Shown: in pieces, positions 1-6,035 of the stretch
Layout: each line of letters begins with the position of its first letter
How positions within the stretch are numbered: the stretch's first letter is position 1
Assembly (NCBI GenBank): GCA_029775955.1
Contig: JARVJW010000175.1
Span: 1 to 7,925 of the forward strand
Length of the DNA stretch: 7,925 nucleotides
Origin: Nitrososphaeria archaeon
GTDB taxonomy: Archaea > Thermoproteota > Nitrososphaeria > Conexivisphaerales > UBA164
Reading direction: 5' to 3'
The notes under the pieces: model-generated
Database searches by the model: none
What the model saw: only the letters and a program-made list of their open reading frames with translations
What the model was told of the DNA's origin: nothing
Position numbers and translations under genes: made by a program

Positions 1-44
1 ATATTATAGCTCCTTATAAAGATCGTTGTGGCTGTTTCTAACCC
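1..44 (-). repeat. 44-bp perfect inverted repeat, left arm
   Basis: All 44 bases are the exact reverse complement of 7721-7764. The match ends at base 45 on the inner side. On the outer side it runs to the window edge, so the true repeat may be longer. On the minus strand it contains a TATA-like tttataag and an aaggag string. Confidence 0.95.
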
Positions 45-110
45 CAGTTGCATTGATGCTACCTACAGGCAAACCAATGGTATAATATGTCAGGTTATTT
101 TACATGCATA
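1..110 (-). mobile_element. Decayed 3' tail of an IS110-type element (left copy)
   Basis: Read on the minus strand, this stretch resembles the tail of the IS110 transposase remnant at 7655-7764. Bases 1-44 match 7721-7764 perfectly. Inward of that, the match drops to scattered blocks separated by indels. The clearest is around 74-95 (tacaggcaaacc...), against the complement of the segment coding for the transposase C-terminal VSWA region. No open reading frame survives. The element is cut off on the left by the window edge and on its 5' side by the promoter region of the next gene. Its assignment rests entirely on the similarity to the right-hand copy. Confidence 0.55.
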
Positions 111-158
111 TAATTTTCAGTAAAATAAATGAACCATAAGGCAAAATATTGGAATTGC

Positions 159-168
159 CTTAAAAAGG
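159..168 (+). promoter_or_regulatory. TATA-like box of the protease gene
   Basis: The string ccttaaaaag is centred about 25 bases before position 188. That is the distance expected between an archaeal TATA box and the first transcribed base. It would make the protease mRNA leaderless and supports the TTG start at 188. No Shine-Dalgarno-like string is suitably placed. Confidence 0.45.
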
Positions 169-187
169 CTATATGTTGGGATAATGA

Positions 188-1075
188 TTGGGAAACAGAT
201 TGAGTTCTGGGCCTATATTAATAGGTGTAATCAAGAAGTATTTGGTACCTGTACTAGTGTTAAACATATCGTACGTATTAACGGCCTTGATTTCGTTCAA
301 ATTATTGTCTTTATCAGGTCTTTCGTCAAAGATAACCGTGAACTACCTTGCTATTTCATCTAGCATTTCCATACTTATCTTCTATGTGTTCGCCATGATA
401 GGAGGAGCCCTTTTGTTGTACCTTTTAATGCTAAAAAAAGCCATAAAATTGTTAAAGTATTACATTTTCGTAACATTCATAACCATTATTACGCTCCTGA
501 CATTGCTGGAGCTGCCATTAATGTTGCCGTTAGAGGCTACTCCCTCTGGGGCAATAAGTGAACTGCTGCTCTACCTTCCAGCTTTGATCGTCATTATAGT
601 GATGGTTTATGCGCTCAGCATGCACTTCTTCAGAAAGAACAGGCCTTACTATTTCGCTATACCCTCCGTGTACCTCTGCATAATGTTAGCTTCTGCACTC
701 ATTCTCTTTCCTGACGCTTTGACACTAATTCTCATCCTGATAGCCATAAGCGCCTATGACATCTTTGCTGTGTTTGTGGGCCCCCTAAAGCAAGTTACAA
801 GCCAGTTTAATAGAGAAAAAAATGACGATCCATTTAACTATTTACTGATAGATTTTGGGTATGCCGGGCTTGGGCTGGGGGATGTCCTCTTTTACAACGT
901 GTTTATTGCAGTGGTGATCAGGCTACTTCAAAACATATTTTTATTAGTTCCCATTACTTTTCTTAACTTAGGGTTTATGATAACAATATACCTGTTGAAG
1001 TATCGTAGACCACTACCAGCCCTACCAATTCCCCTTACACTAGGGTTGATTTCCTTGCTTATTTTAATAAGATAA
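188..1075 (+). CDS. Presenilin/signal-peptide-peptidase-like intramembrane aspartyl protease (A22 family)
   Basis: This is a 295-residue polytopic membrane protein with the three hallmarks of GxGD intramembrane proteases. YD is at residues 190-191 in a hydrophobic segment, GLGD at 229-232 in the next, and PAL at 277-279 before the last. Asp191 and Asp232 are the predicted catalytic pair that cleaves substrate helices within the membrane. Hydrophobic segments lie near residues 18-41, 57-82, 91-114, 125-146, 153-174, 176-197, 218-245, 250-270 and 278-294, consistent with the nine-helix fold. The length is typical of archaeal presenilin homologues. The hydrophilic loop at 200-217 between the two active-site helices is short, so no autoprocessing loop is evident. 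The start is TTG, because an in-frame stop lies immediately upstream (185-187) and the first in-frame ATG is codon 70, inside the second helix. GTG at 257 is an alternative. The gene stands alone between transposon remnants. Its substrate cannot be inferred. Confidence 0.9.
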   Translation: MGNRLSSGPILIGVIKKYLVPVLVLNISYVLTALISFKLLSLSGLSSKITVNYLAISSSISILIFYVFAMIGGALLLYLLMLKKAIKLLKYYIFVTFITIITLLTLLELPLMLPLEATPSGAISELLLYLPALIVIIVMVYALSMHFFRKNRPYYFAIPSVYLCIMLASALILFPDALTLILILIAISAYDIFAVFVGPLKQVTSQFNREKNDDPFNYLLIDFGYAGLGLGDVLFYNVFIAVVIRLLQNIFLLVPITFLNLGFMITIYLLKYRRPLPALPIPLTLGLISLLILIR

Positions 1076-1118
1076 CCTGTCAATAAATCAGGACATCATT
1101 TCCGGTTCCACATTAACG

Positions 1119-1130
1119 TCTTTTTTTATT
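1119..1130 (+). terminator. Oligo-T terminator after the protease gene
   Basis: A run of seven T bases (1121-1127) lies about 45 bases after the protease stop codon and is not preceded by a strong stem. Archaeal RNA polymerase commonly terminates on such U tracts, so this is the likely 3' end of the single-gene transcript. Confidence 0.45.
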
Positions 1131-1134
1131 AACA

Positions 1135-1175
1135 GTTAGCGTGAAAACCCACGCCATTTATGGATTAAAGCTAAC
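1135..1175 (+). repeat. Candidate left-end hairpin of an IS605-type element
   Basis: GTTAGC (1135-1140) and GCTAAC (1170-1175) form inverted arms around an inner hairpin GCGTG/CACGC (1139-1143 and 1150-1154, loop aaaacc). It sits just upstream of the decayed TnpB gene, where the imperfect palindrome of an IS200/IS605 left end is expected. GCTAAC recurs in the right-end hairpin at 2046-2051. The assignment is by position and shape, not by match to a named element. Confidence 0.4.
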
Positions 1176-1206
1176 ATAAATAAAGATAACTACAATATAT
1201 TAAACA

Positions 1207-2066
1207 ATGTTTAGGACTATTGAGCTTCCTATGACCAATCCCTCCTACAAATGGAATGCAATTCAGGGAAGCTTGCCAGATGGCTCTTTGAAAAGACATA
1301 TAACAAGCTGACACATACAAACAGGTAAGCGATCCCTACACTTCCATTTGCTCTGGTACAGACGGCTAGAGATACGGCATAAGCATTGAAGCAGACAAAT
1401 CCGCAGGCCATCATATACAATAGAACGTTCTACCCTGACTTACAGCCTATTTAACAACTGTAAAGGTTAACATTTCAAGTTGCCAATTCTCCATTGATTG
1501 ACAAATAAGGGCCAATATATTAATGCGCAGCTCACCATAAAGGAAAATGTTCTTAGTGGTTCAAATGGCAGAAAAGGGGCATAAAATTTGTGGGGATAGA
1601 TAAAGGCATAAAGATGTTCTGTCAAAGTCCTTCAATTTAAAGCGAGGGGTAAAGGTATCAATACAACAGAAAGAGATTACAGCACGTAGGCACTCGTTCT
1701 GCTCACCGCAAAGACGGTTCGCGCTTAACCATGTAGTGAGTAAACCTGCCCTTTGACGTCTTGAGCAAAAAAAAGATGAAAAAACAGGGGAAGGAGGTTC
1801 AAGCTCAGTCTACTCAAGCAATTCATTAAATACAGGGCAATGGGCAAAACAGCGTTGTTTGTGAACAAGATATACACATAAATGCTCAAAATGCGGTTAT
1901 ATTGATAACAGGAAGGGTCTTTTAATTGCCTGAACTCAGTTAAATGCTTCAAGTAAAATTGAAGCGCTTGGCAAATTTGAGTGTTGCTGTCAACAAGCCA
2001 ATCGTTAGCTCGGTGAATCCATGCCTAAAAGAGGACCTGCAACAAGCTAACTCCTTTAGGGATTAG
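1207..2066 (+). pseudogene. tnpB: Decayed TnpB (RNA-guided nuclease of IS200/IS605-type elements)
   Basis: No frame is open for long, but conserved TnpB blocks appear in the right order across three frames. The N-terminus MFRTIELPMTNPSYKW starts at 1207. LARWLFEKTYNKLTHTNR (1272-1325) and AIPTLPFALVQTARDTA (1329-1379) follow. The RuvC-I block KFVGIDKGIKMF is at about 1584-1619. RFALNHVVSK comes next. LKQFIKYRAMGK, then ALFVNKIYT, lie at 1813-1878. The zinc-ribbon knuckle CSKCGYIDNR is at 1883-1912 and LNASSKIEALGKFE at 1940-1981. The tail after 1980 (VNKPIVSSVNP, then LQQANSFRD) ends at TAG 2064-2066. Stops and frameshifts separate nearly every block, the second zinc knuckle is lost, and about 860 bp remain of a gene usually nearer 1.2 kb. 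No TnpA is present. In intact elements TnpB cuts DNA using an omega RNA made from the gene's 3' end. This copy cannot make a working protein. Confidence 0.85.
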
Positions 2067-2074
2067 TAGTTGAC
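2046..2074 (+). repeat. Right-end hairpin of the TnpB element
   Basis: CTAA-c-TCC (2047-2054), loop ttta, GGG-a-TTAG (2059-2066) folds into a short stem with one internal mismatch and one G-T pair. It overlaps the stop of the TnpB remnant and is followed by ttgac (2070-2074). Such a subterminal hairpin directly after tnpB is typical of IS605-type right ends and of the 3' part of omega RNA. The element end would then lie about 8 bp from the phoU stop codon. Confidence 0.5.
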
Positions 2075-2081
2075 TATTCTG

Positions 2082-3068
2082 TTAATCTGCAGACAAAAGT
2101 TCCCTCCTGATTTTTCTACTTATCTTCAGGTCTATTACGTTTTCACATATGTCTGAGGAGTATTCAACTATCCTTACCAAGTGCTCAGTGAGCATGGTGT
2201 AAGTGCTGACCATTTCTTTAACTGTATTTCGATTTTCCAGTATCAAGTTGTTTGCCTTTATTTCGTCCAGCGTTATGAGGGATTCAAAGGCCTTATCAAA
2301 TGCTTTAACAGATTTCATACCCATTTTTTCTGAAAAAAACTCATTAATTGGAAACTTGTTAACCACTAGCCTTGATATTGAGACTGCATGGTCGGCTATT
2401 CTCTCTATGCTTTTTAATATGCTCTTCATTATCAATGCCTCTTCGGGTCTTTCGACACCAATTTCCTTCATAAGTACTCTGTCATTTATCGTCATGTTCA
2501 AGGTCCTTATTCCGTAAAGGTAGAACTTGTCCACATCAACGTCTGTCCTGATTACAGATTCAGCATCCTCTTCTGACCTTTCAAGCACAGCTCTTATGGA
2601 CACCTTGAGCATATCCAAAGTTATCCTGTACATCCTGTTTGCAATCCCGTTAAAATTCATTACAGGCTTGCTGACTATTTCCTGTAAAGTTATGCCTGTC
2701 CTGCTCTCATCAACGACTTCAAGCCCTATAGTGAGCTCAATCACGCTTTGCCTAAGTTTCTGTATGAAATCAGGTACCAGTTGCTCTTTTGACTGAATGT
2801 TTACAAGTGTGCAACCATCTAGGTAAGCTGAAAGCACTTCCCTTATCGTTAAATCCAGGTTCGCATTGTCTGTAAATATGTCAATTGAAAGATTTGACAT
2901 TGCAGGCCTTGACATTGCAGGCCTTATCACAAGTGCGTAATCCATCTCCTCCACTGTAATGATGTCCTGGGGCTTTACCCCGTTCCTCTTTATCCAGCTT
3001 TTTGGAATTACAAAGGAATAGGAACCATTACCAACTTTCTGTATTTTCCTTGTTACAGTTTTACCCAT
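2082..3068 (-). CDS. phoU: AbrB-PhoU phosphate-signalling regulator
   Basis: This 328-residue cytoplasmic protein has two parts. Residues 1-50 form a swapped-hairpin AbrB/SpoVT DNA-binding domain, with the signature KVGNGSYSFVIPKSWIK and then VKPQDIITVEE. Residues from about 60 to 325 are PhoU-like helices, including the metal- and partner-binding type motifs IERIADHAVSI (221-231) and IVEYSSDICENVID (300-313). Bacterial PhoU restrains phosphate uptake and Pho signalling. The archaeal fusion to a DNA-binding domain suggests it acts directly as a transcription regulator. Its divergent neighbour is a phosphate symporter, the obvious target. The ATG at 3066-3068 lies about 27 bases from a TATA-like string, so the mRNA is probably leaderless. 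The linker after the AbrB domain carries a five-residue duplication (RPAMS twice). The stop codon lies only 8 bp from the end of the TnpB element, which apparently spared the gene. Confidence 0.9.
   Translation of the reverse strand: MGKTVTRKIQKVGNGSYSFVIPKSWIKRNGVKPQDIITVEEMDYALVIRPAMSRPAMSNLSIDIFTDNANLDLTIREVLSAYLDGCTLVNIQSKEQLVPDFIQKLRQSVIELTIGLEVVDESRTGITLQEIVSKPVMNFNGIANRMYRITLDMLKVSIRAVLERSEEDAESVIRTDVDVDKFYLYGIRTLNMTINDRVLMKEIGVERPEEALIMKSILKSIERIADHAVSISRLVVNKFPINEFFSEKMGMKSVKAFDKAFESLITLDEIKANNLILENRNTVKEMVSTYTMLTEHLVRIVEYSSDICENVIDLKISRKIRRELLSAD
2894..2923. repeat. 15-bp tandem duplication within phoU
   Basis: The unit ttgacattgcaggcc occurs twice in a row without mismatch and in frame, duplicating five residues of the linker between the AbrB and PhoU domains. 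Perfect identity, including third codon positions, suggests a recent slippage event. Confidence 0.95.
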
Positions 3069-3162
3069 ATTATAAATATATTTTTTAATATATATAAATA
3101 TTATATACTTTATGTTTTATCTATATTTTAAATACATAAAATAAATAAATAAAAAGGAAGGT
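3069..3162. promoter_or_regulatory. A/T-only divergent promoter region of phoU and the phosphate symporter
   Basis: Only 4 of the 87 bases at 3069-3155 are G or C. For phoU, the minus-strand TATA-like tttatata at 3092-3098 is about 27 bases before the ATG. For the symporter, ttttaaata at 3126-3134 would start transcription near 3155. TATAAATA occurs twice in the same orientation, at 3071-3078 and 3093-3100, 22 bp apart or about two helical turns. This is compatible with paired operator half-sites or overlapping promoter elements. With one regulator gene and one transporter gene firing from so short a spacer, binding by the AbrB domain of the PhoU protein would affect both. That role is inference. 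Confidence 0.6.
3156..3162 (+). promoter_or_regulatory. Ribosome binding site that bears on the symporter start
   Basis: GGAAGGT resembles the Shine-Dalgarno sequence GGAGGTGAT. It abuts the ATG at 3163, with no spacing, but lies nine bases before the in-frame ATG at 3172. The spacing favours 3172 (MSYKLLSD...) as the true start. Confidence 0.5.
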
Positions 3163-4620
3163 ATGAATTTTATGAGCTATAAGTTATTGAGCGACAGGGA
3201 AACTGTAATCGAAAAGATAAACAATGCGCCAACCTCCAAGTACCACTACATGGTCTGGTTAGTGTCAGGGATGGGGTTCTTTACTGACGCATATGACCTT
3301 TTTATAATAGGTGCTGTGCTCACATTATTACCACTGGCTGGTTGGAATGAGCTTACGAGCTTTGAAACGTCATTGCTTGCATCTACAGCGCTTATCTCCG
3401 CGGTAATTGGGGCAATTGCCTTTGGTTGGCTACTTGATCACCTGGGAAGGAGAGCAGTGTATGGCTTGGAACTTGCTATCCTGATAATTGGGGCACTTGG
3501 AAGCGCGTTACTCACTCCAATAAATGCAGTATACATATTGATGGCATGGAGGTTCATGCTTGGAATAGGCATAGGTGGAGATTACGCAGCAAGTTCCACA
3601 ATCATGGCAGAATATTCAAGCACAAAAAACAGGGGCAAGCTAGTTGGCATGGTGTTTTCAATGCAGAGCCTGGGCCTGCTGGCTGGGCCCTTAGTGACAC
3701 TTGCGCTTCTTTTTTCAGGCATTGCACCAACTTTAATATGGAAGCTGCTGTTGGCTTTCGGGTCAGTGCCAGCACTGCTGGTCATTTACTGGCGCAGGCA
3801 TATTCCAGAAACGCCAAAATTCTCAGTTGGCGTCAGGGGAGATACTGGCAGGGCCTCGAGAGACCTCTATTCCTTTACTGGTGTCAGGGTTGAAGTAACG
3901 AAGGAAAAGGTTCAGATTGTAAAGGTAAAATGGCACAAGTTGTTCACTGATAAAAGGCTGCTTTTGCTTATGTTGGGCACTGCTGGGTCTTGGTTCCTGA
4001 TGGACTGGGCACTATATGGCAACTCAATAATGTCCAGTACAATGCTTGGGCTCTTGGTTCCCTCAGTTATAAAAGGCCTGCAACGCCTTATAATTACAAC
4101 CGAATACACTGCACTAGTATTTGGCCTTGCGGCCGTTCCAGGATACTGGTTAGCAACTTTCACAATTGACAGAATAGGTAGGAAGCCGATCCAAGCCATA
4201 GGGTTTCTTGCAATGGCTGCTTCATTCCTCCTGCTTGGTATAATCCCGGGCATAATGAGTCCGGCCACAGTGATTGAATTTCTATCGCTTTATGGAGTAA
4301 GCTACTTTTTTATTGAATTTGGTCCAAATGTTACAACGTTCATCTATCCGCCAGAGGTTTATCCAGTGCCAGTCAGAGGGCTCGGCACAGGTATTTCAGC
4401 AGCTGGAGGTAAGATAGGTGCATTCCTGGGAACGCTGCTTAACCTAGCAATAATAGCATCATTTGGTGAAAGTGGATTGTTCATATTGCTGGCGTTTTTC
4501 TCACTTATCGGTTTAGTTTTGACCATTGCACTGCTGCCAGAGTCTAAAATGAAAGCGCTTGAGGAAAGCTCCCAAGAAGAAAAGTACTTGACAGAAAAGC
4601 CAGAAATAATCGTAAAATGA
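3163..4620 (+). CDS. MFS phosphate:H+ symporter (Pho84/PHS family)
   Basis: This 485-residue, 12-helix transporter of the PHS branch of the major facilitator superfamily is predicted to import inorganic phosphate with protons. The family signature GMGFFTDAYDLF is at residues 36-47, the MFS motif GWLLDHLGRR at 88-97, GIGIGGDYAAS at 134-144, and PETPKF at 215-220 before the central loop. In the second half are WFLMD (277-281), PGYWLATFTIDRIGRKPIQ (326-344) and EFGPN (385-389), then GGK (415-417). Positions equivalent to the phosphate-binding residues of fungal PiPT are all kept: Asp42, Asp140, Tyr141, Gln168, Trp277, Asp281, Asn389 and Lys417. The central loop (about 218-262) and the charged C-terminal tail (460-485) are cytoplasmic. 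The start is 3163 or, more likely, 3172. It is divergent from the PhoU regulator, which supports phosphate rather than another substrate. The gene ends 13 bp from the convergent radical SAM gene. Confidence 0.92.
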   Translation: MNFMSYKLLSDRETVIEKINNAPTSKYHYMVWLVSGMGFFTDAYDLFIIGAVLTLLPLAGWNELTSFETSLLASTALISAVIGAIAFGWLLDHLGRRAVYGLELAILIIGALGSALLTPINAVYILMAWRFMLGIGIGGDYAASSTIMAEYSSTKNRGKLVGMVFSMQSLGLLAGPLVTLALLFSGIAPTLIWKLLLAFGSVPALLVIYWRRHIPETPKFSVGVRGDTGRASRDLYSFTGVRVEVTKEKVQIVKVKWHKLFTDKRLLLLMLGTAGSWFLMDWALYGNSIMSSTMLGLLVPSVIKGLQRLIITTEYTALVFGLAAVPGYWLATFTIDRIGRKPIQAIGFLAMAASFLLLGIIPGIMSPATVIEFLSLYGVSYFFIEFGPNVTTFIYPPEVYPVPVRGLGTGISAAGGKIGAFLGTLLNLAIIASFGESGLFILLAFFSLIGLVLTIALLPESKMKALEESSQEEKYLTEKPEIIVK

Positions 4621-4633
4621 TTTTTGATGCAAT
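4621..4633. terminator. Short convergent gap with T tract
   Basis: Thirteen bases separate the converging stop codons of the symporter and the radical SAM gene. TTTTT directly after the symporter stop (4621-4625) could act as a U-tract terminator. On the other strand the transcript must run into the symporter's 3' end to find a T tract, so the two mRNAs probably overlap. Confidence 0.3.
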
Positions 4634-5785
4634 TCAGTAAATGGATTCAACCAAGTCATAAGGGGCAACAGGAGCCCTCAGCTCAGATCCATTAAGTAAC
4701 CTGTACTTTTCATTTATTAATGATTTTAAGATTACTGCCTGCTCTTCCTCCTCATACCTGCTAAGTTCTCCAACTTGGTGTGAAATCTCAGCATAGGGAA
4801 GGGCCTGATATATGTATAGTGGTGAAATGTAAACTATATCGTTCCTGTCCAAGGGGAGGTGAGATATGAACTCCGCTGTTTTTTCAACATGTTCCCGGTA
4901 GTATTTCTTCCCCCCGGCGCCTGCCAGCGTTATAATACCAACGCTGATTCCAGCTCTTTTGGCATCAATTATCAGGTTTCCTGCACTGCTTAGGTCAATC
5001 GGTTTAGTTAGTAGCTTCAGAACTTCCCCACTCCCTGTTTCAAGCCCTAGGTATATCCTCCTCACCCCAAGCCTACTTATTTCCAAGAGGTCTTCAGCAG
5101 TTTTAACTTTTTGGGTTGTAATTGAATCAACAAACGAATACACCGGTAACCTCAGCTCTTCCTGGATCAACAACAGGTCATTTCTTAGCAGGTCCTGATT
5201 CAAGATGATTGAATTGGCGTCTCCCAGGAAAACCCCCCTTCTGGCGCTCAAGCCCCTTCCAAAGAACTCCTTTACATCTGACAGGTGCTCTCTGAATTCG
5301 TCAGGGTTCCTCACGCTGTATTTTTTTCCGCGGTAAAGGTTACAGAACGTGCACTGGTTCCAGTAACAGCCAACTGTGGCCTGCAGGTAAACAGGGAAAT
5401 ACTGGTCAGGAGGAACAATGGGGATCTCACCCCCGTAAACTTTGACGAACCTTTTTGCATCTTCTTCAAGAAATCTGGGACCTTTGTTGACAATGTGCTC
5501 AAGTATTTTTTTCACGGAATCGTCCTGCACATTTTCCCTGCATGCGCTAACGTATTCAAATGCGCTTTCACCTATCTCCCTCCCAGTGCCAGACCCGAGC
5601 ACTTTGACATTCCTCTTCCCATCAACGTACCTTATTTCTAGGTAGCGGTTCTGCATAGTCCTTCTGTAAGTCGTGCCGCCCTTTGCATAAACCAACACCC
5701 TGCCCTCAAAGTCCAAACTGAGCACGGTGCCCTCATAGTCAGTTAACCGCAGCACACCGTCCTTTATCAGGGAAAAAGTCAACAT
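4634..5785 (-). CDS. Radical SAM protein of unknown substrate
   Basis: This 383-residue protein has a radical SAM core beginning near residue 130. The 4Fe-4S cluster motif is GCYWNQCTFCNLY, with Cys140, Cys145 and Cys148. This CX4CX2C spacing differs from the usual CX3CX2C but is seen in a group of COG1032-like radical SAM proteins. FLGDANSI (186-193) fits the second strand region, and RRIYLGLETGSGEVLKLL (242-259) is the typical SAM-contacting strand and helix. IITLAGAGG (284-292) lies further along. Residues 1-85 precede the core and appear rich in beta strands, and no known accessory domain was recognised. The last 60 residues are helical and acidic, with no extra cysteine cluster. The protein is likely cytoplasmic and oxygen-sensitive. 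Automated pipelines often label such proteins HemN-like, but HemN-specific features are not evident. The gene has its own promoter and gives no operon clue to its substrate. Confidence 0.85.
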   Translation of the reverse strand: MLTFSLIKDGVLRLTDYEGTVLSLDFEGRVLVYAKGGTTYRRTMQNRYLEIRYVDGKRNVKVLGSGTGREIGESAFEYVSACRENVQDDSVKKILEHIVNKGPRFLEEDAKRFVKVYGGEIPIVPPDQYFPVYLQATVGCYWNQCTFCNLYRGKKYSVRNPDEFREHLSDVKEFFGRGLSARRGVFLGDANSIILNQDLLRNDLLLIQEELRLPVYSFVDSITTQKVKTAEDLLEISRLGVRRIYLGLETGSGEVLKLLTKPIDLSSAGNLIIDAKRAGISVGIITLAGAGGKKYYREHVEKTAEFISHLPLDRNDIVYISPLYIYQALPYAEISHQVGELSRYEEEEQAVILKSLINEKYRLLNGSELRAPVAPYDLVESIY

Positions 5786-5806
5786 GATTCAAACAAGCAG
5801 CCTGTG

Positions 5807-5815
5807 CTTAAAAAC
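5807..5815 (-). promoter_or_regulatory. TATA-like box of the radical SAM gene
   Basis: Read on the minus strand, gtttttaag is centred about 26 bases before the ATG at 5783-5785, the archaeal TATA-to-start distance. No Shine-Dalgarno match lies in between, so a leaderless transcript is likely. Confidence 0.45.
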
Positions 5816-5985
5816 ATGATGAGTTTTTTACCATGCCCAAAAATTATGAATTAGAAAGTAACCCTGAGCGTTATCCCGATGCCGAAAATTGTGCGCATGT
5901 TATGTAGCTTTTAGCCTAGCAATGCGCAAACTATAAAGGCTATGAGGCCCTTGTACCAGTGAACCACTTTGCAAGATGACATAGA

Positions 5986-6035
5986 TTTTTATAATGAACC
6001 CCAGCGCAATGGCAATTATGGGGTGCTTTAGATGA
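5986..6035 (+). promoter_or_regulatory. Promoter, short upstream frame and ribosome binding site of the DUF72 gene
   Basis: A TATA-like tttttataat (5986-5995) predicts transcription from about 6015. GGGGTG (6020-6025), six bases before the ATG at 6032, is a one-mismatch Shine-Dalgarno sequence. Two upstream ATGs (6009 and 6018) share a frame that ends at TGA 6033-6035, overlapping the DUF72 start codon. The shorter frame would encode only MGCFR. It may be chance or a translational-coupling leader. Confidence 0.4.

Noticed and set aside
1229..1420. Open minus-strand frame of 63 codons
   Set aside because: It is antisense to the N-terminal blocks of the decayed TnpB gene, which explain the sequence better. 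It has no promoter and no recognisable domain.
1690..1735. A tRNA-like ggttcgcgc string
   Set aside because: Only a four-base stem forms around it, there is no acceptor, D or anticodon arm at the right distances, and the sequence is accounted for by the TnpB remnant.
1725..1952. Open minus-strand frame of 75 codons rich in hydrophobic residues
   Set aside because: It is the complement of the TnpB C-terminal region, including the CSKCGYIDNR zinc-ribbon block. The apparent hydrophobicity comes from reading A-rich lysine codons backwards.
5833..5907. A 24-codon frame (MPKNYELESN...) in the spacer between the radical SAM and DUF72 genes, with further in-frame readable sequence to 5979
   Set aside because: Two stops interrupt it (at 5905-5907 and 5917-5919), it has no TATA box or ribosome site, and it matches no known small protein. 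It could be a gene scrap but is not supportable.
5892..5928. Seven-base inverted repeat TGCGCAT/ATGCGCA with a 23-base loop
   Set aside because: The core TGCGCA is itself palindromic, which makes chance pairing easy. The loop is long and no T tract follows.
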